This document shows positions 1 to 12,029 of a stretch of 64,000 bases of DNA, piece by piece. Each line of letters opens with the position of its first letter. The stretch's first letter is position 1. The position numbers were made by a program, and so were the translations under genes. The stretch is from Epiperipatus broadwayi (taxonomy: Eukaryota > Onychophora > Udeonychophora > Euonychophora > Peripatidae). The notes beneath the pieces are model-generated. The model searched no databases, had not been told where the DNA came from, and saw only the letters and a list, made by a program, of their open reading frames with translations. The stretch covers positions 544,001-608,000 of the forward strand of contig JAQFVV010006222.1 in NCBI GenBank assembly GCA_028023455.1. Direction: 5' to 3'.

Positions 1-1487
1 AAAGTACTATATTATTTTTTATTTAAAGTATTTCATTTAATGATAATCAAAATTAGTTGTATTTGTAGCAGTGCATTAATTTCTTTTTAACTGAATGTTA
101 TATAACAGCAATCATTTGAAGTACTTACCTCTTTGTTTTTATATATCTTAATTTATGGGATCATTAAAGATGATGATGCAGCTATAACATAAGAATGTTA
201 AAATAAATTGTCTAAGAGAATCACAAAAATTGCAAATTACCAGTCATACTTACAAAAAAATGTTCATAAATGAAATTGAGATGGTAAAATCCTGACCAAA
301 AAAAATCATGTCATGACTCTGTTTATAAGCTTTTTCAAGTTTTATTTTAAAATAAAATTTCTTATTAATAAAATTTAATTTAGTATACATAAAATTATTA
401 GACTATCATAATAATATTTGATATTTAAGATGGGTAACAAAATGACAATTATTCTGCATTAAGACTAATGTAATATATTTTTAGATATCATTAGAAAATC
501 ATCTACAAAGAATGGGGTGTCCAAGCCAATGAAAAGAATGAAATGGATGTAAAAGATGTTTACATCACAGTAGACCATACCCAAGTATTAAAAATGTTAT
601 ATAGTTTATTTGCATTATATTGTAAATTATAACAAGCCATTGACTGTAAAAATATTTCTGCAGTGATTACTGTTTTGAAACATTAATGACATAAATTCAA
701 AATTCTATCATATTTTGAACAATATTTATCAAAATACTTCAACAATGAATATATAAATAGAGATAAAAATATTTTATAGTAAATGATTTTATTTATCATG
801 CATTAAAAACCAAAAAAGTAACTGTTTCTTCAACCATAATTGGGTTTTTTAGATTCATCATGGAATAGAAATCTGGGAGGGGGGGTGCATAAGATCAAAG
901 TTAATTAATTAAGTTTATAGTATTGGTACAGTAAATAAAAAATGTGCTATCATATTGTGATTAAATGGACTTGACACTAATAATATATATTATATTTAAT
1001 GTTTTCATGGTTGTATGATATAAAAATATATAATTATATATATTAATAGTAATATTCTGATGGATAAAATAATTCATAATATTTCTGGGAACTTCTATGT
1101 AATAAAAATATAATAGCTAAATATGTAACATTTGAGTAGAATAACAAATATTTTCTTCAGAGCTTCTTCTTTCTCAAATCATAAAATGTGTGTCTTTAAA
1201 TATTTTTTAAAACTTGTCGACCAATAAAATTTAAGAATGAGGAGAAAATAACAAAAGAAAAAATAATTCTAAATCTCACCACACACATTCTTATGATTTG
1301 GGAAAAAAGACAGTCTGAGGAAAGTACTTGTTATTGTATTGAAATGTCAACTATTTAGCTATTATAATTTTATTACATGGAAGCTATCAGAAATAATACT
1401 ATGAATTATATATATCATTATGTTTTGATACTCTGTCATTCTAACTATTAATGTAAAAAAACACTAAAACAGATTTTAAAAATACTT
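1..1487. other. AT-rich DNA without recognisable gene
   Basis: No reading frame with family features was seen on either strand. The stretch holds A/T tracts and short ATAT runs only. It could be intron or intergenic. Confidence 0.5.
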
Positions 1488-1502
1488 GGGACAATATCAA
1501 TA

Positions 1503-1550
1503 ACAATTAACAAATTCAATCTGTTGTCAAGGCAACCTCTTTTAACAATA
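1503..1550. repeat. Short dispersed repeat related to the 4.8-kb MITE
   Basis: A short block begins with ATAACAAT and ends with AACAAT, with a core close to GTTGTCAAGGCAACCTC. The same core recurs near 1851-1890 and inside the 112-bp MITE at 4807-4918. The three look like members of one small family, but target duplications are not clear at this copy. Confidence 0.4.
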
Positions 1551-1847
1551 AAATAGGAATCCCACCTTTATTAATGATCCCATATACTTATATAGACATT
1601 AAATATTGCAATTTGACCACAGAGACTGAAATTATTAATACAAAAAAGTTTAAATAAAACTCTTTAAACTAGTAAATATAACCTACTCTGAATGCAGACA
1701 AATAAATAGTTCAATTATAACTTACAAACTGCAATTATAATTTTCAAATTGCACCCAAAGTATTATTTAAATAATAAACATAATAATGTTCAAGGTTAAA
1801 TGGGTTTGTAAGTAATGATTAAAAGCAGTTAACACTTTGGCAATCCT

Positions 1848-1892
1848 AATAACAATCAAACTGTTGTTAAGGCAATCTCCTTTTAACAATAT
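1848..1892. repeat. Second short copy of the same dispersed repeat
   Basis: This copy shares the order ATAACAATCAA, then GTTGTTAAGGCAATCTCC, then TTTTAACAAT with the copies at 1503 and 4807. It is diverged and no boundary could be fixed. The call rests on shared wording only. Confidence 0.35.
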
Positions 1893-2317
1893 ATATTCTT
1901 TTTATCATTTTATATTCATTTATTCTATTTTATTTATTCATTGGACAAAATGATGAATTTCATCACTCCATATCACCCCCTCATCCATATGATTAATTCA
2001 AAAAGAAAGGGAATAATTATACAATCTTTTTGTAAATGCAGACTCAATAAGTCAGTGTTTAATTTTTGTCATGTAGGAGAAAAGTTGAGATTGGAGGAAT
2101 ACAATATTGTTCCAAAAACATAAGATAGGGGTAGGGTAAATCAGGATCCCTTCAGTGTCTTGTGAGCAACAGTAATTCTTCGTTCAGCTGTTAAAAAAAT
2201 CAGTAGCAACAGCCATTCTTTATCAAGTTCCTTAAGAAACAGAAGCAGCCCAGCTGTGAATTAACAGTGAGAAATAGGTTAAATACTCTGAAGTAAGACT
2301 CACTTCACTAAAAGTAA

Positions 2318-2940
2318 AGTAAATAAGTATTTATTTTTATATAGCACTATGCCTACAATTGTATTACATTCAAATATCAACCTTTCAAGCTAATTGTGCA
2401 TGCGCTTTTTGCGAGTGTTAATAATAAAGGAATACTTTCCTTTCCAATACAAGATATAGTATTTATGCAGAAATAAAATGAATCCTCTTATTCCTACAAC
2501 TCAAATTCTTATATATGAGCAAAAGCATGAGGATAGACCACTCACTTTAAATTACTATTTATGGTGTCTGAAAATTATCTTAAAGGGCTGATATTTGAAT
2601 GTAATACAATTGTAGGCATAGCGCTATATAAAAATAAATACTTATTTACATATGATTAAGTTTCAGTTAGAGTGATGTTTAGTAAATTCTAGACAATTTC
2701 ACCAATGTCATTCATTCAGACACCGTAAATAGTAATTTAAAGTGAGTGGTCTATCCTCATACTTTCCTTGCCAGTACTTCAGATTTGCTCATATATAAGC
2801 ATTTGAGTTGTAGGAATAAGTGGATTCATTTTATTTCTGCATAAATACTATATCTTGTATTGGAAAGGAAAGTATTCATTTATTATTAACACTCGTAAAA
2901 AGTGCATTCACAATTAGCTTGAAAGGCTGATATTTGAATG
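2318..2940. repeat. Compound foldback (long inverted repeats A-B-A'-B')
   Basis: Segment 2318-2390 is the reverse complement of about 2588-2645, around TACAATTGTAGGCATA. Segment 2369-2575 is the reverse complement of about 2705-2940; shared landmarks are the block reading CAAGATATAGTATTTATGC, the block around GGTCTATCCTCAT and the CATTCAAATATCA ends. The right arm carries a short extra segment near 2763-2785. There is no coding frame. This is probably a decayed foldback or MITE-type insertion that has been partly duplicated. Confidence 0.65.
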
Positions 2941-2949
2941 AAAAAGTAA

Positions 2950-3880
2950 AATAAAAAAAGGGTTTTAAAATAGAGTTAAAGAATAAGCCTTAACAAGAAG
3001 CTGAGTATTGTCAAATCTCACTATGTAACCTGTTGATTAAAGAAAATGTACAAGAGCCCTGACATAATCTGCAACAAACCTTGTCTCCATCCAAGAGAAT
3101 AACTTTCTATGTGCTTAGCTTGACCTGGAAAATTATTAGATTCAAAAAAATGGTTAAATTTGTTATGTGTAACATCCCAACCTTCAAGTTATTACATTGG
3201 AAAGATGAAGGAGTCCACCATGTGTAAAACCTAAAAACATGGAAAAATCTGAAAATTACAACTACCAAAGGACTCAAAAAAATCATAATAAACTAAGATA
3301 TTTTAATGCACACATTAAATCTACATTTACAGAGGAATTTAAATAATTAATGATAAAAATAATTTTATTAGTACTTTATTTTAATTAAAACATGTTTGTC
3401 TTTCTTTATTTTATTTTCTAACCAAAATACAATTGTATAGGACCTTTTCCTTTTCATAAAAACTGGAAAAGAGTTTAGCTAATTTAAATTCTGTTTAAAG
3501 TTAATATTAATAAGAGCCAACAACAAATTAATACTATTATATAAAAGTATAGGTTATTGACAAAAATGTATTTAGGTTTGAATTATCATGTTTTCATATA
3601 TTTTGTCAATTTTCTTAATTTATTAGTTAATTTAAATATGTATAATTAATTGTTTATTTATCTAATGTTTTTATTTGTTATAGTCATACAGGAATCACCC
3701 TGACACATACATTGTATAATTTTTTTTAAAATAATAGTTAAAAAATAAGTTTTAATGTATTTATCTCTCCAGCTATCTGATCTATAAATTGTTAATGTGT
3801 GTCACTTGATTTCATAATAGAAGAGTATTTAAAAAGATTTGTAAATTATTTCAACAAAACTATTTCAACTCTTGTCCACA
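2950..3880. other. AT-rich DNA, nothing recognised
   Basis: I see no coding frame, tRNA or clear repeat here, only AT-rich sequence and scattered homopolymers. Confidence 0.45.
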
Positions 3881-3884
3881 GTCG

Positions 3885-4460
3885 CAGTCCAGTGTTCTTG
3901 CTTCCAAAGCTAGTTATGAGTAATAATAGTTAGTTATATGGATGAAGGAGTTTGTGTTTGGACATCCAGATAGTTCTCTGCATGTGCCAAAGATATCATC
4001 TTTAAACTCCATTCAATACATTTTATTTTTTATCTGAGAAAATTTAATTTATAGTTAGCCTGCTAGAACATTGATGATGATAAGTATGTATCAATATTCC
4101 AGCATTATTTTTATTGAGTGAGCACTCAGGTATTTGCATCCAGATGATTGTGATATATTTTGTTCTAAATTTAGCAGTGACTAGATAATTGGCCTGTTTA
4201 TTATGTAGCTCTTTTATATCCAATCACAAAGTAAGACTGTTGATTGTTTATTTGCAATGCCGGGTAATTTGGAGTTTACAACTTATTATTAGTAGAATAA
4301 CTATATTTTTATTGCAATGTTGATCTTGTGTTCTTTTTATATTTTATCACTTTATTTTATTTCCCTTTATAATTGTTCATTGTTTTTGATTTTGTGTGGG
4401 GGTGATGTTTACCATCTCATAAGTAGCTCTTCTTTCAGTACCATTACAAAATAAATATAT
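3885..4460 (+). repeat. Diverged dispersed repeat, copy 1
   Basis: The stretch shares a long series of matched words in the same order with 7045-7470: TTCCAAAGCTAG, ATAGTTCTCTG, AAAGATAT, TTTATAGTT, GCCTG and a final TTACCATCTC followed by a CCATTA block. Identity is low and interrupted by indels. It is an old two-copy repeat of unknown class with no coding frame. Confidence 0.45.
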
Positions 4461-4484
4461 TGAGATGGTGATGTATTATAGCAA

Positions 4485-4592
4485 ACAACAATATAGTAGG
4501 GTGTATGAATATATATATAAAGTTAAGAAACATAGTAGACAACAATATAGTAGGGTGTATGAATATATATATAAAGTTAAGAAACAAAGTAG
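4485..4592 (+). repeat. Two-copy 54-bp tandem repeat
   Basis: The phrase ACAACAATATAGTAGGGTGT, followed by an ATATATATA stretch and AGTTAAGAAACA, occurs twice with a 54-bp period and is almost identical in both copies. Confidence 0.8.
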
Positions 4593-4806
4593 AAATGAAC
4601 ACAAACAAAAATTTTTGTAGATATTTATTTAAAATATATACACTGGACTAACAGATCAATGCTTAAATAATAATTTTAATATTTTAAATCATTATAAATT
4701 ATTGCATTTTTAAATCAAGTATTCAAAAAATTCTATTTAATATTTTATTTGATTCTAGTTTTGATAATTAAGAGAAAATCTAAAGCAAGATTTTCATTTT
4801 ATCTAA

Positions 4807-4918
4807 TAACAATCAACCTCTAAGCTATCAACAATCTCAACCTGTAGTCAAGGCAACCTCTTTTGCTTCATGTTTATTGTAGACTTCGGTTTGTTGATAG
4901 CTTAAGGATAAATTGTTA
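4807..4918. mobile_element. Small hAT-type MITE (112 bp)
   Basis: The inverted ends are 24/30 identical, beginning TAACAAT and sharing the inner block TAAGCTATCAACAA. The flanks TTATCTAA (4799-4806) and TCATCTAA (4919-4926) look like an 8-bp target duplication with one change, which fits hAT elements. The interior has the core GTCAAGGCAACCTCTTTT found at two other sites in the window. It cannot code for a protein. Confidence 0.6.
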
Positions 4919-5356
4919 TCATCTAATTTATAAAACTATTAAAGCCTTAAGTAATTGGCTTTATTGTCTTAGTTCATTTTTTTATTTGATTAAATAATTT
5001 TTTTTCATTAAAACTACTTGTAATAAATGAAATTTATTGTAATATACATTGATAACTTTTAGATAAAAATTGGTTTTGATTAATATATATTTAAAAAAGT
5101 TATTAACTTGATTTTTTTTATCACAATAAAAAACATACTTAGTTATTGGAATAAATAGACTACTGTGTTTACAAAATCTAACATACACTATAAAATGGGT
5201 TTGAAAAAAGGGACAAAAAAAGAGAATGCACATATAGAATGCAAGCCAGCTGCAGCTAGTTTGATAATTGTTGGGTTTGAATTCATATGGAAGTAAGGAC
5301 CAGTTTTTCTGTGGTTCATATCCCATATGTGTGTGCTAGACTTCTTGCCTGCCTGA

Positions 5357-5885
5357 AGTCCATCAAACTATAGATTTAATGCAGCTGATGCGACCTGCAG
5401 TTTATGTTCTCGTGAAGAGGAAACGATTGAGCACTTCATATATCGCTGTCCAAACCTTAAAACGGTCAGAGATATAGTCTTCACCAACTCCAATATCAGA
5501 CCGGAGCTAATTCTCTCATCCATAAAAGTGATCCACACTGGAACATTTGCTATTATTAGACTATCCATTTTCATTCTCTATGCAATCTGGGTAGTATGTT
5601 GCAAGTTGATAATGGAACTGCCCCGCCTAGACCCAGATCTGTTGTTCTGCAAAACAATAAAGAAAATCAGGAAGAGAGATGAGCTCATCTCTCCCAAAAA
5701 ATCCTTTGAGGACACTTGGAACCTATTCACCCTCCCAACTAATAACAACAGAACAACAAACATGCTGGGCTACTAAACCATTCATAAGAACTCTCAGAAC
5801 TTAGCATAACCTCATTTAACTTTGTATATATCCTTTCCAATTTGTACACAAAGTAATTAATAAATATATTTTTGAAACAACAACA
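5357..5885 (+). pseudogene. 5'-truncated LINE: RT C-terminal zinc-binding tail and 3' UTR
   Basis: One frame is open from about 5357 to the TAA at 5774-5776. It reads a CSLC ... EHFIYRC pattern, i.e. CxxC...H...C, the zinc-binding tail found after reverse transcriptase in many LINEs, preceded by NAADAT, typical of that region. A hydrophobic stretch with IRLSIFILYAIW follows, then a KKIRKRDELISP segment. The remaining ~110 bp to an AT-rich tail (AATAAATATATTTT) would be the 3' UTR. Upstream catalytic parts are missing, as expected for a LINE copy cut short by incomplete reverse transcription. The fragment at 12030-12352 is a homologous end; the larger LINE at 16-22 kb has a related but more distant C-terminus. 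There is no frame damage in the surviving part, so the copy may be fairly young. Confidence 0.75.
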
Positions 5886-7040
5886 TTTACCTTATATTTT
5901 ACCAGAAAATATCAATAAATCAGGCTATTGTTTCACCACCAACATGTTTAAAATAAGCCAGCTTACAGAGAAGCTATGTACTATATTTTATATGTGTGTG
6001 CTTTATCTATATGCAAAGAAGCAGAAATGATGTTACTGCTGTCATATATATAAAATGTATACAAGATATCTAATCCACAAACTGATATTAGCTGGTAAGT
6101 AAAATATATCTAATGAAAATTACATTATATCTAACATTTAACTTTGCAATTAAAGCACTAAATATTTAATTTATAAGTTCTAAAAGTAAATAAAATTTAT
6201 TAAATTACCCATCCAAAAGGGAAAAAAATAAGAATGAGTGATCAGTTTTTCTCCAGATAATGTCTTCCAATTAACACTTATAAAGGATTTTATTTTGGAA
6301 TTAGAAAGGTCAATTCAGAAATCTTTCTTAAATATTGTAAATAAAAAAATAAAAAAAAAGCAAAGAGTTTTGAAAGAACCTTCAAACTGTAAAGATAATG
6401 ATTTCTTTTAAAAACATTTACTTACAATTAAAAAATAATGTACTGATAACTTTTGATATGTAAGAAGATAATATTTAAAATTTTATTACATATTTTATTT
6501 TATATCAGTACACTCATATATGTGTGCATTTGTTTTATGTATAATTTCAACATTAATTATATCTTGTGAGAATATAATAATATGGATATACGCATTTAAT
6601 AAATGTATTATTGACAAATGAAATATCATTAGGATATAAACATAGTGTGTGTATACATTTACTTGGGTATTCACATATGTTTAAATCAGTCATTATTTAT
6701 GTGTTATTAAATGGAATTGATTTTTATTAATTTATTGATAATCCAAAAATGTTAATTTTATACTATTATGCAGGCATGTCTGTATGCTTATATCGGTGTG
6801 TATCATATAAATATATTCAAATATTTGTAAATTACAATGTTGTAGCAATTTTTTATTTTTAATTAAAATCAGAATGATGTAATTATATTTATAGTGTACT
6901 TAACAGACATTTATTGTGACTTTATTTTTATTTCTAGTTAATAAATTTATATATCATTATTTTAAATGATTCGAGTGAATTAATTTAATATTGAAATAGG
7001 TTTCAAATACTATATGGTGGTATTTTGTCTTGTTTATAAT
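5886..7040. other. AT-rich DNA, nothing recognised
   Basis: No gene or clear repeat was seen apart from low-complexity A/T runs. Confidence 0.45.
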
Positions 7041-7044
7041 CATG

Positions 7045-7470
7045 GTCCCTAAAGTCCATGCTTTCCAAGCTAGCCTGAGCAATAATTGTTGGTTTATATA
7101 TATGAAAGAAAGTTTATATTTATTGGTGACCATACAAATAGTTCTCTGGATGGCATAAAGATATTATCCTTAAAGTTCATTCACTGCATTTTTTAAAGAA
7201 AAGTGAGTTTATAGTTGGCCTGTACACTTATGATATTTCATGGCCAGAGTTTTTAAGGTGATGCAGCCTGTAACATAATTATTGTTATAATTACTTACAG
7301 TTTTGTTCAGTATTGATAATCATACTCTCATGTTCTTATTTTTTTATGCATGCTCATTTTCTTTATTTATTCATTTAATCTTTGATTAGTATTTATTATT
7401 TATGTTGAATGAGAATGATGCTGGCTTACCATCTCCCCATGTTGATCCCTAATTTTCTATACCATTAATA
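7045..7470 (+). repeat. Diverged dispersed repeat, copy 2
   Basis: This is the counterpart of 3885-4460 in the same orientation, with matched landmarks including TTTCCAAGCTAG, AATAGTTCTCTGGATG and TTACCATCTCCCCATG. It ends beside a (TA)n microsatellite. Confidence 0.45.
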
Positions 7471-7585
7471 TATATATATATATATAACTATTCAAAACAA
7501 TATAATAATTAATACTGTATTAATTATTATACATAACTATGGATATATATATATATATATATCCTTTATATATATATCCATCCTT
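7470..7585. repeat. TA-rich microsatellite cluster
   Basis: Several (TA)n runs lie near 7470-7488, 7545-7562 and 7566-7578, separated by AT-rich unique sequence. This is simple repeat only. Confidence 0.85.
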
Positions 7586-8049
7586 AGTATGTATCCATAA
7601 CTATATCAAAAAAAATCATGTGCATTATTTAAAATGTATTGCAATTCTAAGACTGGTTTTTAAAATTATATTGTAAAGTAATTTTTTTTTAATTTGTATA
7701 ATTTTACTTTAAAGTAAGTTGGGAAACAACTTTATTTTATTCTAACTTAAAGCAATATTTCAACTGAAACCAAAAACAATCCCATGCATTACTTAAAATA
7801 TATTAAGCTCAATTTTAAAAGCTTTCAATTGAAACCTAAAAAAATTATATACCATCCTCTTGTATATCTTATTTAAACTATATATATAAAACAAACATAG
7901 CAGAATATGGGGTAAGATAGCATTTAATATAGTAGTGGTGAAAGAATAATATTGTTAATACTTTTTGGCAGAGACTGTAAATAGTCAAACACAATGATTC
8001 ATTCTTAATTGCAAGATCTATGTAGCTGCAATTTAAGGGGCAAAACAAA

Positions 8050-8945
8050 GCACTTAGCTAAAAGTTATCTATTGAATGGTAAATCTGAAATTTCAGACAT
8101 GTACATGTCTTCAAACCCAGCTATCCAACTCAAATAGCTATATGGGGCTGATAGATCTTCAGCCATGCCATATAGTAGTAGTCATAGCAATATAAAATTG
8201 CATAAGACTTTTGGAAGAGACTATAAATAGTCAAAATAAAAGTCATAGATCAATTCATAGATCACATGACCCTATCTCTTAAGCTTGTAAGTTATAAACA
8301 GTGAGGATTGCCAATTCCTCTACAAGCTTTATGATAAATGCTTAGCCAGAGCCAGCACTTAAAATATCCCTGTCAGGAACCCCTCCCCAAACCCCTGACC
8401 ATGGTTTCGTGCTTTGGCACTCCTCAGAGAGGTGTCAGGGTAGGTTCAGACACTAGATCTAAAAATACCAACCCAAAGCTAAGCACTTAGCTAAAAGTTA
8501 TCTATTGAGTGGAAAATCTGAAATTTTCAGACATGTACATGTCTTCAAACCCAGCTATCCAACTCAAATAGCTATATGGGGCTGATAGATCTTCAGCCAT
8601 GCCATATAGTAGTAGTCATAGCAATATAAAATTGCATAAGACTTTTTGGCAGAGACTATAAATAGTCAAAATAAAAGTCATAGATCAATTCATAGATCAC
8701 ATGACCCTATCTCTTAAGCTTGTAAGTTATAAACAGTGAGGATTGCCAATTCCTCTACAAGCTTTATGATAAATGCTTAGCCAGAGCCAGCACTTAAAAT
8801 ATCCCTGTCAGGAACCCCTCCCCAAACCCCTGACCATGGTTTCGTGCTTTGGCACTCCTCAGAGAGGTGTCAGGGTAGGTTCAGACACTAGATCTAAAAA
8901 TACCAACCCAAAGCTAAGCACTTAGCTAAAAGTTATCTATTGAGT
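8050..8945 (+). repeat. 434-bp tandem duplication
   Basis: The word GCACTTAGCTAAAAGTTATC starts at 8050, 8483 and 8918, giving two full units of about 434 bp and a 30-bp start of a third. The two full units are nearly identical, differing by a few substitutions and single-base indels. Each unit holds CTGAAATTTCAG and a palindrome AGACATGTACATGTCT, and a GC-richer block around ACCCCTCCCCAAACCCCTGA. No frame stays open. Part of the unit (GGCAGAGACTRTAAATAGTC) also occurs once upstream at about 7967. Confidence 0.9.
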
Positions 8946-8947
8946 GG

Positions 8948-10090
8948 AATCCCTTGAAATTTCTCAAGATTCCTTATATTTTCTTTTTGTATTGACTCTT
9001 TTGGCACAAATCTTTCTTACATTTTGGGACTGAAAGTATGACCCATATGAAGATCGTGATCGACGAAAGTTGATTTGTATTCATTATTCTGTTTTTCTCT
9101 ATGACACAAGTATGTATGCCTAGTCATCCATATAAATCTATCCACCCAAAATTAACTGTAATACACACAACAACTGAATGGAGCACTACATATAGGTTTG
9201 TAAACAATTGGGGGGGGGGGCAAGCTCTGCTAACATTTTATTTTTTTTTAATTATCTAATAAGTTGTTTAGTGATGTAGGTGGTCTAAAGCTAACTCTAT
9301 AAGTGTCATTACATATTAATGCTTTTGCAATTCTAGGGACATATGGAAGGCTTACCCATGTTTTTGGTACATTATTTGTAATTTTATGTTTAAATTAATG
9401 TAAAATTTGAGGATTATTTTTGTTAGCATATTTCAATTATATTTAGGATTCATAAGATTGTTGATATAACCATTAATATTGTTTTTCAGCCCAAATAAAG
9501 AGTCCCTTTACAACATAAACATGCAAATTTCAAATATTTCTTTTATGCAAGCATGAGGCTAATAGAAAAAAAAAACAATGTTGATTCTTTTACTATGACC
9601 TCATAAATCTTGGATATAATTGGAATATGCTAACAAGAATTGACAAATTTTACACTAATTTAAATAAAAATATTTACAAATAATGGGCCAAAAGCAGAGA
9701 GAAGTCTTCCACTTATTCCAAACTAAGGAATATAAGTGCTGACACTTATAGAATTAGCTTTAGATCATCTCCATCACTAAACAACTTTTTAAATAATTCA
9801 AAAGATAAAATGTCATTAGAGCACATCCCTTAAGTTGCTTACAAAATTACATGCAAAACTTCATTTTATAATTCTGTATATTATAATGCATCTCGAGGAA
9901 ATAGATCTACAATGATCACCCATCACACATACTTGTACAACAGAACAAAACAGAATAATGGATACAAATCAAATTTTCCTTGATCACAATCTTGCTATGG
10001 ATCATATTTTCAATTCCATTAATTAGGGAAGATTTTTGCTGAAAGAGTAGAAAAAGAAAATATAAAGAGACTTGGGCAATTGCAAAGAAT
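8948..10090. repeat. Long inverted repeat, ~520-bp arms
   Basis: The left arm (about 8948-9475) matches the reverse complement of the right arm (about 9580-10090) over its whole length, with a spacer near 100 bp. Shared blocks in order include TATTTTCTTTTT, TTGATTTGTAT, CATTATTCTGTTTT, AAGTTGTTTAGTGATG, CTATAAGTGTC and TGTTAGCATAT. The arms have drifted to perhaps 75-80% identity with small indels. It starts where the 434-bp tandem array stops. No transposase frame was recognised; it may be a foldback transposon or an old inverted pair of one element. Confidence 0.75.
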
Positions 10091-10099
10091 CTAAATGCA

Positions 10100-11910
10100 A
10101 TTAATAGAAAGGATTCATGCTTTCTATTGTTAAAAAAACAGAACATTTAAATGTCAATTTACATATTAAGCCTCATTTACATAATAAATTGCATCTATAT
10201 ATAGACATAATTTTCAACTTCTTAGTTAATATAGTACTATAGTTCTGGCAGTGATCTGCCAAAAGTATGCTTAATTAATGCATTATAAAAATCTTGAATT
10301 TCAACTCTTACCTTTTCGTATAAGGAGTTTATAGAAGTTAACAATTATAAATATTTTGGTTAAATTTTTAAGACAGATGGAAACATAGTAAACAAAATTA
10401 TTTACAAAAATTACATTTAGAGTGTTTTAGTTAAAAAATAATTTTATGTTAAAAAGAAACTTCTCTTATGATCTTGAATGGAAAATTTTTAATAAATGGG
10501 TACCATAGTTTAGTTATGCATTTGAAATTCTAACAATTTATGGAAAGCAATGCAGAGTCTACAGACCCAGAGTGAAGTATGAAAACATATGTGTTGAAAT
10601 TAACAAAAATGAATTGAAATTTAAAATACTGATGAAAAACAAATCGTCATCAGCGAAAAAATTAAAAGGCTGAGATGAAGTCGGCTCGGATGTGCGAGGA
10701 GAAATGTGATAAGAAATAATCAGATGATATTCTAAATTCGATTAAAAAAAGGTGCCGGTGTGGTGAAAAGAAATTACAGATTAGAGAAGCTAGAAATCTT
10801 ACATTCTGCAAATGATTGATAATTCTTAAAAATGAGAATGATGATGTTTATATATACACACAAAAATACTTTTACATTAAAAAAAAAAACAAATAAAAAC
10901 AACTATTTTATTAACAATATTTATATAAAGAAACATTTCTCCTTAAAAAAATCGTTGAAGCAATTAAATCTAGTTTTACTTAGTTTCCTCCTTTCTCTCT
11001 AATTCTCTTTTTTCATTTTCCCACATAAAAATAAAATAAACTAAGCTTCAACACCTCACAAATTTTCCAAGTCAAAACCGATTATTTTCATGGATAATTT
11101 ATTTCTAGATGTAATCAAGGTTTTGGAAGATGTTGACTATAACAGCTGTTATAACATGTGATTTCATCTCGTCTCTAATAAAGAACTAGTTGCTTAAAGC
11201 AAATTGCATCTCCTAAACATTTAAAATTGAATGTTTCACTCAGTAATAAATGAGTAAAAAAAATTTTTTTTACATACTTCAATTTTCAATATTCCCGATT
11301 TCAAATGTATAGTACATAGCAAATTGAACACATACACACATATGTTCAAGATATATATTTTTGCAAGTTTCTATATACATGATATATTATTTGTGAGAAC
11401 TTCTTTTCTAATGATAATGAATGATACAAACAGAATTCCGAAAATATAAAATGCATATATTTTAAATGTGTAAGATTAATACATTTTTTAAACTGCAATA
11501 AATTATATATTCTATCTCAGAAAAAATGACAACGTATAAAAATATTTACATTTGCGGAAATGTATGCATATACATGTTTATATTTATAGATGTCGTGTTA
11601 GTGTATGTAAATCTAGATTAAATAATGCATTTTTTTCATATTTCAATTATACTTATAATTTTTCTTTTAATAGCTAAGTCTTATATAAATGCCATATTGG
11701 TAATAAAAAAAAAAGACTGTCTAGTTATTCTTAGAAAGTAAAACAAAAACCCATTCATAATATTATTAATAAACCCATTCTTAATATTAATACTAAATAA
11801 ATAATAAAGAAATTCAAATACTGGTACCTGGAACCTAAATACCTTGACTTCATAATAAAGATCAACTTGGCAGCTCTCCCTACTAATCATTTTCTCTCAC
11901 AAAAAGATTT
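10100..11910. other. AT-rich DNA; possible faint LINE remnant
   Basis: No reliable gene is present. Around 10655-10745 one frame gives KIKRLR..SRLGCARRN.I, which loosely resembles the C-terminal tail of RTE-like LINE proteins. It is too short and broken to annotate separately. Confidence 0.35.
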
Positions 11911-11914
11911 TTTT

Positions 11915-12012
11915 GTCAAGCGTTTGTGGTCGAGTGGTCAGCACAGCCGCTTACAAGCAGTTGTCCCGAGTTAGCGGGTTTACTTCCCAGCCGATGCTAT
12001 GACACATGAAAA
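11915..12012 (+). mobile_element. tRNA-derived SINE, single copy with target duplication
   Basis: The body starts GTCAAGCGTTTGTGGTCGAG, has an A-box-like TGGTCGAGTGG, an anticodon arm around CCGCTTACAAGCAG, a B-box-like GGTTTACTTCCC (consensus GGTTCGNNTCC in sister copies), then GATGCTATGACACATG and an A-tail. It is flanked by AAAAAGATTTTTT on both sides (11901-11913 and about 12013-12025), a 13-bp target duplication merged with the A-tail. Three relatives lie at 62.57-63.29 kb. The tRNA fold is preserved at the acceptor and anticodon stems, but the unit carries a 3' extension and A-tail, so it is a retroposon and not a tRNA gene. Confidence 0.85.
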
Positions 12013-12029
12013 AAAAAGATTTTTTACAA

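Noticed and set aside
10655-10745. RTE-like C-terminal remnant (KIKRLR..SRLGCARRN)
   Set aside because: The match is about 25 residues with stops; too weak to list as a separate element.
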